A DNA stretch of 47,787 nt, taken from an uncultured Roseburia sp. (GTDB lineage: Bacteria; Bacillota; Clostridia; Lachnospirales; Lachnospiraceae). The translations under genes were made by a program, and so were the position numbers. Shown one piece after another: positions 16,198-23,529 of the stretch (its first letter is position 1; each line of letters opens with the position of its first letter). The notes below the pieces were generated by a model. That model was not told the origin of the DNA and did not search any database. It saw only the letters and a program-made list of their open reading frames with translations. Location: the NCBI GenBank assembly GCA_944380515.1, contig CALWHT010000061.1:1-47787 (forward strand). Direction: 5' to 3'.

Positions 16198-17757
16198 GTG
16201 GAGTTAAAAAAAGTAAAGCTGCACAGATGCCGGGAGAAAGGAAGCGCCGTCAGCCAGATTACACTGGATGATGATTATAACGTGCCGGATTACAGGCAGG
16301 ATATCGTAAAGGTATTAAAAGAAAAGGGAGAGCTTCGATTCGACGAGGTCAAGGCGGCAAACGGGGCGGTGTGGGTGAAGGGAAGCCTAATTTTTAAGGT
16401 ACTCTACCGCAGCGACCAGCAGGACGGGAAAATCAGCTCCCTCCGGGGTGAAATACCGTTTCAGGAAAAATTGAATATTGACGGGCTGGCGGAGTATGAG
16501 CCGGTCAGCGCGAAAGGAGAAATCGAGGATCTCACCATCGGGGTCATCAATTCGAGAAAGTTAAGCGTGCGCGCCGTGGTTGTTTTAAAAGCGGAAGCGG
16601 AGGAGGAGCTGGACGAGGAATTGACCTGCGGTGTCGAGGACGGGGAGGAATACGAGCAGAATCTGGTCAGCAGGGGCGCCTTAAAGCTTCTCTTATCGCG
16701 TCGTGATGTCTGCCGCCAGAAAAGCGAGATTGTGCTCCCGTCCAGCAAGCCGAATGTCCGTGAAATACTCTGGAGGAGCATGGAGCTGCGCAATGTGGAA
16801 AGCCGTCTGGCGGACGGAAACGCGCAGGTGACAGGGGAGATCCTGGTATCCGTACTCTACACCGGAGAGGATGAGGGGGAGCGCCTGCAGTGGTATGAGA
16901 CGACCGTGCCGCTCGCCTGCGCGGCCGAGTGCGGAATTGAGGATGAGGACTGTATCTGCCGGATAACGGCGAGTCCGGTCATGCTCGAGCTCGAAATCAA
17001 GCCGGATTACGACGGAGAGGAGCGAATCCTCGTGCTCGAGCTTTCTCTGGCGCTGGATATCCGCGTCTGGAAGGAAGAGCGGATTTCGCTTTTACTGGAT
17101 TTGTACTCCCTGAAAAAAGATGTAACGCCCGTGAAAAAAGAGCGGAAAATTGAGCGGCTTCTGATTAAAAACAGCGCCAAATGCAGATTGACGGAGCGGA
17201 TGGAGCTGATGGAGAACCAGGAAAAGGTGCTCCAGATTTGCGCCTGTGAGGGCAGCGTGGTTCTTGAGAAAAAAGAGAAGGGTCCGGAGGGCGTGCTTGC
17301 GGAGGGAATTGTCATCGTAAGTATTCTTTACATAACGACAGACGATAATATGCCAATCGGTACGGTGCGGGAAATCTATCCGTTTTCCCAGCTCATCGAG
17401 GTTCCGGATATGGCGGACAATGTAAGGGTGGAGCTTTCCTCCGGGCTCGAGCAGCTCTCGGCGGTTATGCTGGATCAGGAGCATATTGAGATCAAGGCTG
17501 CGGTCCGTCTGGATTTAATCGCCTTTGAGGAGGAGACCGTAGAAAATATCGAGGAGGTAAAGGAGGAAGCCCTCGATATGGAAAAACTGCAGAACAGGCC
17601 GGGGCTCATCGGTTACATCGCGAAGGAGGGCGATAACCTGTGGATGATCGCGCGGGAAAACCACACGACTGTCCGGGACATCATGGAGACAAACCAGCTT
17701 AAGGAGGAGAAGCTTTCCGTCGGTGATAAAATATTGATTGTAAAACAGGTAGAGTGA
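16198..17757 (+). CDS. SPOCS (DUF3794) and LysM domain protein, probable spore-envelope protein
   Basis: The 519-residue protein contains repeated SPOCS/DUF3794 segments (for example the DDDYNVPDYRQDIVKVL opening) over roughly the first 440 residues. A C-terminal LysM domain (about 468-515: YIAKEGDNLWMIARENHTTV and SVGDKILIV) binds glycan. SPOCS is the domain of SpoVID-like spore coat morphogenesis proteins, so a role at the spore envelope is likely but inferred. I choose GTG at 16198 because GGGGGA at 16185-16190 is seven bases away; an ATG at 16183 lies inside the upstream terminator stem and has no ribosome binding site. The veg-SPOCS order is common in Lachnospiraceae. Confidence 0.85.
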   Translation: MELKKVKLHRCREKGSAVSQITLDDDYNVPDYRQDIVKVLKEKGELRFDEVKAANGAVWVKGSLIFKVLYRSDQQDGKISSLRGEIPFQEKLNIDGLAEYEPVSAKGEIEDLTIGVINSRKLSVRAVVVLKAEAEEELDEELTCGVEDGEEYEQNLVSRGALKLLLSRRDVCRQKSEIVLPSSKPNVREILWRSMELRNVESRLADGNAQVTGEILVSVLYTGEDEGERLQWYETTVPLACAAECGIEDEDCICRITASPVMLELEIKPDYDGEERILVLELSLALDIRVWKEERISLLLDLYSLKKDVTPVKKERKIERLLIKNSAKCRLTERMELMENQEKVLQICACEGSVVLEKKEKGPEGVLAEGIVIVSILYITTDDNMPIGTVREIYPFSQLIEVPDMADNVRVELSSGLEQLSAVMLDQEHIEIKAAVRLDLIAFEEETVENIEEVKEEALDMEKLQNRPGLIGYIAKEGDNLWMIARENHTTVRDIMETNQLKEEKLSVGDKILIVKQVE

Positions 17758-17825
17758 GAAATTATTAAGTATTTGTGAATTTCCGGAAATATGCACAAAA
17801 GAAAGTGAATTTATGCTAAAATAAA

Positions 17826-17858
17826 CAGGTATGGCAGAAAGCCGTACCTGTTTATTTT
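17826..17858 (+). terminator. Terminator between the SPOCS gene and the NlpC/P60 gene
   Basis: CAGGTATGGC (17826-17835) pairs with GCCGTACCTG (17841-17850), including one G-T wobble, followed by TTTATTTT. It is only 21 bases from the next start codon. Confidence 0.75.
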
Positions 17859-17879
17859 GTACATAAAGGAGAATGCTTG

Positions 17880-19214
17880 ATGAAGCAGAAAAAAGCATTG
17901 AGATACACCGGGCACGGGAAAAAGCTTCTCGCCTTTGTACTGGCGGGAATCATTGGTTTTGCCGGATTTTATTCTGTCGAGGCATCGGCCATTAAGGATG
18001 CGCAGAAAAAAAAGAATGAGGCGCAGGAAAATCTGAACGAGGTCAACGAGCAGATAGAGAACATTGAAAACGAGCAGAGCGCGCTGCAGCAGCAGATGGC
18101 GGACTACGACAGCCAGCTGATGTCGCTTTTGACGGATATGGAGCTATTGCGGACCGATATGGATAATAAGGAGCTGGAGGTGGAGCAGGCAAAAACATCC
18201 CTGCAGATTGCCCAAATGGAGGAGCAGCAGCAGTATGAAGCGATGAAGCAGCGTATCCAGTACATGTATGAAAACGGCGACTCATCGTTTCTGACCGCGC
18301 TGGTGGAATCCGAGGACATCAGCGATTTTTTAAACCGGGTGGAGTATGTGTCCGAGGTATACGATTACGACAGGGAGCTTTTGACTGCGTATCAGGACAC
18401 GGTGCAGCAGGTGGCGGATTTGACGGTGCAGCTCGAGAGTGAGCTCGCCCAGATGGAAGAGCTGGAAATCAGCTACGAGGAGCAGGAAAAATCCTTAAAT
18501 CAGGTGATCAATGAGAAAAGGGTTCAGATTGCGAATTTTGACAGTCAGCTTGCCGACGCGAAGGCGCTTGCGGGGCAATACGCCGAGACAATCCGCAAAC
18601 AGAACCAGGTAATTGCGGAGGAAACGGCAAAGAAAGAGAAGGCTGAGAGGGAAGCAGCGGAAAAAGCGAAAAAGAAAAACAAAAACAACAGCAATCAGGG
18701 TACCGCGTCGTCGGGCACGGATAAGACGCAGACCGGCACGTCGTCTGCCGGCAATGATACGGGAAGCAGCAATTCTTCCGGCACAGGTACATCCTCAAAA
18801 GGAGATTCTTCCTCGGGCAGCAGCTCCACGGGACTTACGGACACCGGGTTAAATCCGGGCTATGCGACCGGCGTAAGCGGCAGCAGTGTAGTGTCATATG
18901 CGAGTAAGTTTCTCGGAAATCCGTATGTGTACGGCGGAAACAGCCTGACGGAGGGCACGGACTGCTCCGGATTTGTGGCGCTGGTTTATCAGAATTTCGG
19001 GATTTCCCTGCCCAGGAGCTCGTATGCTCTGCAATCGAGCGGACAGGCAGTCAGCTATGAAAATGCGCAGCCGGGTGATATCATATGCTATCCGGGGCAC
19101 GTGGCGATTTACATCGGCGGAGGACAGATTATCCATGCGTCCACGCCGTCAACCGGCATTTGTTACGGAAGCGCGACCTACCGCACGATCACAACGGTAC
19201 GGCGTGTGCTTTAA
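17880..19214 (+). CDS. NlpC/P60 peptidoglycan hydrolase with PcsB-type coiled coil
   Basis: This 444-residue secreted protein has a signal peptide (basic start, hydrophobic LLAFVLAGIIGFAGFYSVEA), a long coiled coil (about residues 38-265) like PcsB/CwlO, and a low-complexity Ser/Thr/Gly linker (about 265-325). The C-terminal NlpC/P60 domain has the catalytic Cys in GTDCSGFVALVY and His in PGHVAIYIGGG. Such enzymes cut peptide stems of peptidoglycan and are often switched on by FtsEX through the coiled coil. The ATG at 17880 follows AAGGAG at 17867-17872. It is probably monocistronic. Confidence 0.93.
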   Translation: MKQKKALRYTGHGKKLLAFVLAGIIGFAGFYSVEASAIKDAQKKKNEAQENLNEVNEQIENIENEQSALQQQMADYDSQLMSLLTDMELLRTDMDNKELEVEQAKTSLQIAQMEEQQQYEAMKQRIQYMYENGDSSFLTALVESEDISDFLNRVEYVSEVYDYDRELLTAYQDTVQQVADLTVQLESELAQMEELEISYEEQEKSLNQVINEKRVQIANFDSQLADAKALAGQYAETIRKQNQVIAEETAKKEKAEREAAEKAKKKNKNNSNQGTASSGTDKTQTGTSSAGNDTGSSNSSGTGTSSKGDSSSGSSSTGLTDTGLNPGYATGVSGSSVVSYASKFLGNPYVYGGNSLTEGTDCSGFVALVYQNFGISLPRSSYALQSSGQAVSYENAQPGDIICYPGHVAIYIGGGQIIHASTPSTGICYGSATYRTITTVRRVL

Positions 19215-19289
19215 ATCCATGGAGGGCGGTTTTGGCGGACGCCTGGCGGGTAATGAGAAAAATAGCGTAATTTGGAGCAGGAAAAAATT

Positions 19290-19318
19290 TTGTTTTTTTT
19301 CCTGTATGGTGTTATAAT
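19290..19318 (+). promoter_or_regulatory. Promoter of the yqeY-like gene
   Basis: TTGTTT (19290-19295) and TATAAT (19313-19318) are 17 bases apart. The -35 box falls in a CAGGAAAA...TTTTCCTG hairpin (19278-19304) that may terminate the upstream hydrolase transcript. Confidence 0.65.
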
Positions 19319-19353
19319 TTGAGGTACTACAGCAATGTGAGGAGGAAATAAGC

Positions 19354-19791
19354 ATGCAGTTTGAGCAGTTGCAGAAAGATATGATAGCAGCCATGAAGGC
19401 GAGGGATAAAGTGCGTAAGGACGCGATTTCCGCGCTTGTGTCCGCGGCGAAGAAGGCGGCGATTGATGAGGGATGCCGGGATGATATCAAAGAAGAACTG
19501 GTAGACCGGATTATTTTAAAGGAAATCAAGTCTGTGAAGGAGCAGATTGATACCTGCCCCGCGTCCCGTGAGGATTTACGGGCCGAGTACCAGGCGCGGT
19601 ATGACATTTTTCAGGAATACGCGCCTAAGCTGATGTCCGAAGAGGAGGTCGAGACGTACCTTAAGGAGAAGTTTGCCGAGGTTTTGGCTGGCAAGAATAA
19701 AGGAATGATTATGAAGACGGTGATGCCGGAATTAAAAGGGAAGGCGGATGGAAGCGTCATTAACAAAGTGGTTGCGAAGCTATGTCAGTAA
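19354..19791 (+). CDS. GatB/YqeY domain-containing protein
   Basis: The 145-residue protein is a stand-alone YqeY-type domain related to the C-terminal tRNA-binding domain of GatB. Typical segments are MKARDKVRKDAISALVSA, ILKEIKSVKEQID, EIYQEYAPKLMSEEEV-like QEYAPKLMSEEEVE, and the end KGKADGSVINKVVAKL. The length is usual for the family. The function is not established; a role in tRNA amidation has been suggested from homology. GAGGAGGAA sits just before the ATG. Its last ten bases overlap the start of the next gene. Confidence 0.9.
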   Translation: MQFEQLQKDMIAAMKARDKVRKDAISALVSAAKKAAIDEGCRDDIKEELVDRIILKEIKSVKEQIDTCPASREDLRAEYQARYDIFQEYAPKLMSEEEVETYLKEKFAEVLAGKNKGMIMKTVMPELKGKADGSVINKVVAKLCQ

Positions 19792-20447
19792 GCTTTAAGG
19801 ACAGACAGTTTCGGAATACGGCATTTCTGTTGCTTCTGGTGTTTCTGACGCTATCCATGTCAGGAAGCTCTTATGTGCGGAGCTATCTGGATTTTGCCGA
19901 GTCCCTCGATAAGACGGCAGTGATTGTGGACGGACGAGAACTCACGCTTTCGGATCTCGCATTCTACATCGCCTACGAGGAGGGCGTGGTGGAGGAGACC
20001 GCTTTCATATATAATCCCGAAGATACGGGAGAGTACTGGCGGATTCACACAAACGGCGTTTTTATCCGGACCGAGGCAAAACAGACGGCAATGGATATGG
20101 CCGTTCATGACGAGATTTTTTATCAGCTTGCCTGTAACGAGGGGCTTGTGCTTACGGATGAGGAAGAAGCGTGGCTTGCAAACGACCAGTACGATTTCTG
20201 GAGTGATTTGGAGGAAGAACAACGGGAGGCGTTGGGCGTTGAAAAAGAGGTTCTCGACGAGACCATGCGAAAAATGGCGCTTGCCCAGAAAGCGCAGTCT
20301 CTTTACGCACAGATGAATGATACAGAAGAAGCGGAATATGATTTTAACGGGGAAGCGTATCAGGAGCTTTTGGAGAACCACGAGGTAGAGCTTGTGGAGA
20401 AGGTTTGGGACAGGGTTCATTTCGGAAGTATTACGGTTGACCATTGA
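19782..20447 (+). CDS. Membrane-anchored hypothetical protein with foldase-like helical region
   Basis: This 221-residue protein has one N-terminal membrane segment (about residues 13-33) and an acidic, helical outer part. The segment VDGRELTLSDLAFYI and the later predicted helices look distantly like SurA/PrsA N-terminal foldase regions, but I see no isomerase domain, so the family is uncertain. Its ATG lies inside the end of the yqeY-like gene (overlap ATGTCAGTAA), implying coupled translation. Methionine aminopeptidase follows after 48 bases. Confidence 0.7.
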   Translation: MSVSFKDRQFRNTAFLLLLVFLTLSMSGSSYVRSYLDFAESLDKTAVIVDGRELTLSDLAFYIAYEEGVVEETAFIYNPEDTGEYWRIHTNGVFIRTEAKQTAMDMAVHDEIFYQLACNEGLVLTDEEEAWLANDQYDFWSDLEEEQREALGVEKEVLDETMRKMALAQKAQSLYAQMNDTEEAEYDFNGEAYQELLENHEVELVEKVWDRVHFGSITVDH

Positions 20448-20495
20448 CGGCAGCATACCGGAATACAGAAAATAAAACAGAGAGAAGCAGAGATT

Positions 20496-21371
20496 ATGTC
20501 AGTAAAAATAGGTAGAAACGACCCGTGCTGGTGCGGGAGCGGCAAAAAATATAAGGCATGCCATCAGGGATTTGATGAGCGGATTGCGCAGATTGCCTCC
20601 CAGGGACATATCGTGCCGTCCCATGAGATTATTAAAAACGCGGATCAGATTGCGGGAATAAAGGAAAGCTGCAAGATTAATATTGCGGTGCTCGATTATA
20701 TTGAGAAAAACATTCACGAGGGAATGAATACGGCGGAAATTGATAAGATTGTTTATGATATGACGACAGACATGGGCGGGATTCCGGCGCCTCTGCATTA
20801 TCAGGGCTATCCCTACAGCGTCTGCACCTCGGTCAACGACCAGGTGTGCCATGGCTTTCCGTCGAAGGATGTCATTTTGCGTTCCGGGGATATTATCAAC
20901 GTGGATGTTTCCACGATTTTAAACGGTTATTTTTCCGATTCGTCACGCATGTTTTGTATCGGTGACGTTTCCCCGGAGAAGAAACGTCTTGTCGAGGTGA
21001 CGAAGGAATGTGTGGAGCTTGGACTCAAAGAGGTAAAGCCGTGGGGCTTTCTGGGAGATATGGGACAGGCGGTGCATGATCACGCATTTGCGAACGGTTA
21101 TACGGTAGTGCGGGAAATCGGCGGGCACGGCGTAGGGTTGGAGTTTCATGAGGATCCGTGGGTCAGCTACAACAGCAAGCGCGGGCAGGAGATGCTTATG
21201 GTGCCCGGGATGATATTTACGATTGAACCGATGGTGAACATGGGTAAGGTTGATATTTACGTGGATGCGAAGAATGACTGGGAGGTTTACACGGAGGACG
21301 GGCTGCCCTCGGCACAGTGGGAAATCATGGTGCTTGTGACGGAGGACGGACATGAGGTCCTCTGCTGGTAG
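20496..21371 (+). CDS. map: Type I methionine aminopeptidase with SEC-C zinc motif
   Basis: MetAP removes the initiator methionine from new proteins. The first 25 residues carry a SEC-C zinc-binding motif (RNDPCWCGSGKKYKACH), which is also found in other bacterial MetAPs and may dock on the ribosome. The remaining part is the metal-dependent peptidase: the conserved VCHGFPS, metal ligands in NVDVSTILNGYFSDSS, HGVGLEFHEDP, and IFTIEPMVN, with the final Glu in AQWEIMVLVTEDG. The length, 291 residues, fits the extended type I form. GAGAAGCAGAG precedes the ATG. Confidence 0.95.
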   Translation: MSVKIGRNDPCWCGSGKKYKACHQGFDERIAQIASQGHIVPSHEIIKNADQIAGIKESCKINIAVLDYIEKNIHEGMNTAEIDKIVYDMTTDMGGIPAPLHYQGYPYSVCTSVNDQVCHGFPSKDVILRSGDIINVDVSTILNGYFSDSSRMFCIGDVSPEKKRLVEVTKECVELGLKEVKPWGFLGDMGQAVHDHAFANGYTVVREIGGHGVGLEFHEDPWVSYNSKRGQEMLMVPGMIFTIEPMVNMGKVDIYVDAKNDWEVYTEDGLPSAQWEIMVLVTEDGHEVLCW

Positions 21372-21393
21372 ATGCCTGTGGGAGAATACATGG

Positions 21394-21436
21394 AAAAAGC
21401 CGCGGGAGGCGCCGGATGGCGCCGACCGCGGCTTTT
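21394..21436. terminator. Bidirectional terminator between map and plsY
   Basis: AAAAGCCGCGG pairs with CCGCGGCTTTT, with an inner GGCGCC / GGCGCC pair. Flanking A and T runs allow termination on both strands of this convergent pair. The hairpin just touches the plsY stop. Confidence 0.9.
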
Positions 21437-22058
21437 AGTGCAATTTTGATTTCCGCAGGGGCTTTCCGAGCAGCAGGACCTCCATCGGTTCGCCCTGATA
21501 ACGGAAGATATGTCTCAGGATGACGATGCAGGCGATGAGGAAGCATCCGACGGCAGCGGATGTACGGGGCACCCGCAGAAATACGGTGAGCGCGAACAGC
21601 CCAAAGGTCACGACCGTGCGGAGCGAATGCGGACGGAGGATGATGACCAGCGAAAACAGCAGAAAATATAAAATAAGGTATAGGAGCGGGCGGATTTCCG
21701 GAAGGAGACCGAGCATGACGCCGAAGGAAACGGCGATTGCCTTCCCTCCCTTTTCTTTATGGAAAAACGGAAAGGCGTGCCCGAACACCGGGGCGGCCAT
21801 GACCGGCACAAAGAGCAGGGAGGTGTTATCGGTAAAGCGGCTCCCGAGAAAAACAGGCCAAAAGCCCTTGCCCAGCTCGCATAAAAGCGAAAGGGTTCCC
21901 ACCCAAAAACCGCCGCAGACATAGGCGTTTGCGACACCCGGATTGTGATCTGCGGACAGCGCGCGGACATCGATTCCGCGAAGAAGCCTTGGAATCCAGT
22001 AGGCGAACAGTGTACTGCCGCATACAAACCCGAGCAGTGAAAAAAACAGATAACTCAT
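21435..22058 (-). CDS. plsY: Glycerol-3-phosphate acyltransferase PlsY family protein
   Basis: PlsY makes lysophosphatidic acid from acyl-phosphate and glycerol 3-phosphate in the membrane. The 207-residue protein has several hydrophobic segments and a recognisable SADHNPGVANAYVCGG loop matching the PlsY motif with NPG-x-x-N, plus GKGFWPVFLG. It diverges from housekeeping PlsY in places, so it may be a paralogue. The ATG at 22058 overlaps the stop codon of the upstream glycosyltransferase (TGATG), and GGGAGG lies ahead. The pairing suggests both act in glycerolipid synthesis. Confidence 0.8.
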   Translation of the reverse strand: MSYLFFSLLGFVCGSTLFAYWIPRLLRGIDVRALSADHNPGVANAYVCGGFWVGTLSLLCELGKGFWPVFLGSRFTDNTSLLFVPVMAAPVFGHAFPFFHKEKGGKAIAVSFGVMLGLLPEIRPLLYLILYFLLFSLVIILRPHSLRTVVTFGLFALTVFLRVPRTSAAVGCFLIACIVILRHIFRYQGEPMEVLLLGKPLRKSKLH

Positions 22059-23173
22059 CAATTTCCTCCCAGTTCTTCCAGTTTGTGTACAATGCGCACC
22101 GCAGCATCCGGCTTGCGGTGCTTTTTCTGTGCCTCGGAAATCTCCTGCCGGAGCGCGTCATCGGTAAGCAGACGTTTCCCAAGCGAAACCTGTTTTGACA
22201 GATGCCTTGAGGATACCGACAGGTGGCGCTTCACAAAAAAGTTGCGGTTGGCGGTCTCACAGCCCGGAATCGGCGCGGTATGGACAATCGGAATATTTTT
22301 TACCAGCGCTTCCGTCGAGGTCAGCCCGCCCGGCTTGGTGAAAATAATGTCGCAGGCCTCCATATAGAGGGCAACATGGGTCGTGTAGCCTAACACATGT
22401 ACGCGGCTGTTAAAATGAAATTCCCGGCATAAAATGCGGCGGATTTTTTCGTTGTTGCCGCAGATGATAATGATATGCTCGCCGTTTTTGCAGCGCAGGG
22501 CAAGCTCGGCGGCAAAGACGGCAAGCTTGCCGAAGCCCATGCTGCCGCTCATAACAAGGTAAATCGGCACATCCTGCGGAAGATTGCATTTGCTGCGGGC
22601 GGCTGCCCTGTGTGCAGGCTGCGTGAAAGCAGGGTGTACCGGGATACCGAAGGGCAGGAGCTTTTCGGCCGGAACGCCGCGTCTGGTATACTCCTGGATG
22701 AGGTCCTCATGGGGAAGAAAATAGCAATCGAGCTCCGTTTCCTCCCAAAACGGAATACAGGTATAGTCCGTGCCGATGGCGGCGGCGGGGATCGAAAGCA
22801 TACCCTTCCGTTTCATATAGGTCAATGTCTCCGCAGGATAAAGATGCGGGGTCACGATCACGTCATAGTCGTGCGTCTCCAAATATGCGGCAAGCTTTTT
22901 TGCCATCAGAGAATTGGCATAATAAACCGGCGATTTGTGCCGGGCGCTGGAGATGGCCATGCCGATCCGGTAGATGAAGCCAAACAGGAGCGGGGCATGC
23001 TTTACGACGCCCACGTAGGCGCCGCCTACCGCGTGCGCGGTTTTTTTGCCGGACAGAAGGAACATATCCAGCATATCGGCATGGTGCCCCATCAGCTTTG
23101 CGGTTTCCATCACAGCCCTTCCGGCAGCATTATGCCCTTCTCCGGTGTCGCAGGATAAAATTAATATTTTCAT
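22058..23173 (-). CDS. Diacylglycerol glucosyltransferase-like protein (MGDG synthase family)
   Basis: The 371-residue protein resembles MGDG synthase/UgtP glycosyltransferases, which add sugar to diacylglycerol on the cytoplasmic membrane face. The N-terminal ILSCDTGEGHNAAGRAV is diagnostic. The C-terminal donor-binding domain has VMSGSMGFGKL, the CGNNEKI segment, and FTKPGGLTSTEALVKNIP. The start at 23173 gives the usual N-terminus after AAGGAAC; a frame extension to 23248 lacks a binding site. It is first in a two-gene unit with plsY. The sugar donor and acceptor are not proven by sequence. Confidence 0.85.
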   Translation of the reverse strand: MKILILSCDTGEGHNAAGRAVMETAKLMGHHADMLDMFLLSGKKTAHAVGGAYVGVVKHAPLLFGFIYRIGMAISSARHKSPVYYANSLMAKKLAAYLETHDYDVIVTPHLYPAETLTYMKRKGMLSIPAAAIGTDYTCIPFWEETELDCYFLPHEDLIQEYTRRGVPAEKLLPFGIPVHPAFTQPAHRAAARSKCNLPQDVPIYLVMSGSMGFGKLAVFAAELALRCKNGEHIIIICGNNEKIRRILCREFHFNSRVHVLGYTTHVALYMEACDIIFTKPGGLTSTEALVKNIPIVHTAPIPGCETANRNFFVKRHLSVSSRHLSKQVSLGKRLLTDDALRQEISEAQKKHRKPDAAVRIVHKLEELGGN

Positions 23174-23320
23174 AAAGTTTGTGTTCCTTTTCTTATAAAC
23201 GTAGCAGTAACAGTTTACCACAACCGTGAAAAAAATACGATACCCCATGTAAAGATATTATTTTTTCGCATTTTCTTCAAAGAAAGTTCAAAAATTGTAC
23301 AACGGGACTTCACAAATCGC

Positions 23321-23336
23321 CGCTATAGTATAATCA
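23321..23336 (+). promoter_or_regulatory. Possible leader promoter upstream of the chemoreceptor
   Basis: A perfect TATAAT lies at 23331-23336 without a good -35 box. Overlapping it, GCCGCTAT at 23321-23328 is one base from the motility-sigma -10 element GCCGATAT, but no TAAA is seen at the expected -35. Either could start a leader RNA that runs into the terminator at 23388. Confidence 0.3.
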
Positions 23337-23387
23337 TCACTTAAGAGTGATAAAACTTTTTTTCATAAATTCTCCCCCTTTTTTTGG

Positions 23388-23420
23388 AATCCACCATTTC
23401 CCCAATGGTGGATTTTTTTT
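23388..23420 (+). terminator. Terminator in the chemoreceptor leader region
   Basis: AATCCACCATT (23388-23398) pairs with AATGGTGGATT (23404-23414), followed by an eight-T run. The nearest gene upstream is on the opposite strand, so this terminator ends no known coding transcript. It may end a small RNA or act as an attenuator for the chemoreceptor. The rest of the 23174-23529 gap holds only promoters. Confidence 0.85.
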
Positions 23421-23449
23421 AACCTGATTAGCTAAAAAATATTAAAATA

Positions 23450-23478
23450 TTGCTAAAATATGGAAAATGTGATATAAA
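23450..23478 (+). promoter_or_regulatory. Promoter of the chemoreceptor gene
   Basis: TTGCTA (23450-23455) and TATAAA (23473-23478) are 17 bases apart and lie downstream of the leader terminator, so the gene can also be read independently of the leader. Confidence 0.6.
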
Positions 23479-23529
23479 ATAAGAAGTTAAATTAATATCA
23501 TCTATCAAAAGTCAGGAGAGGTTATCATT

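Noticed and set aside
22475-23158. Plus-strand frame of over 220 codons within the glycosyltransferase gene
   Set aside because: The opposite strand encodes clear MGDG-synthase motifs; this frame has low-complexity composition and no domain.
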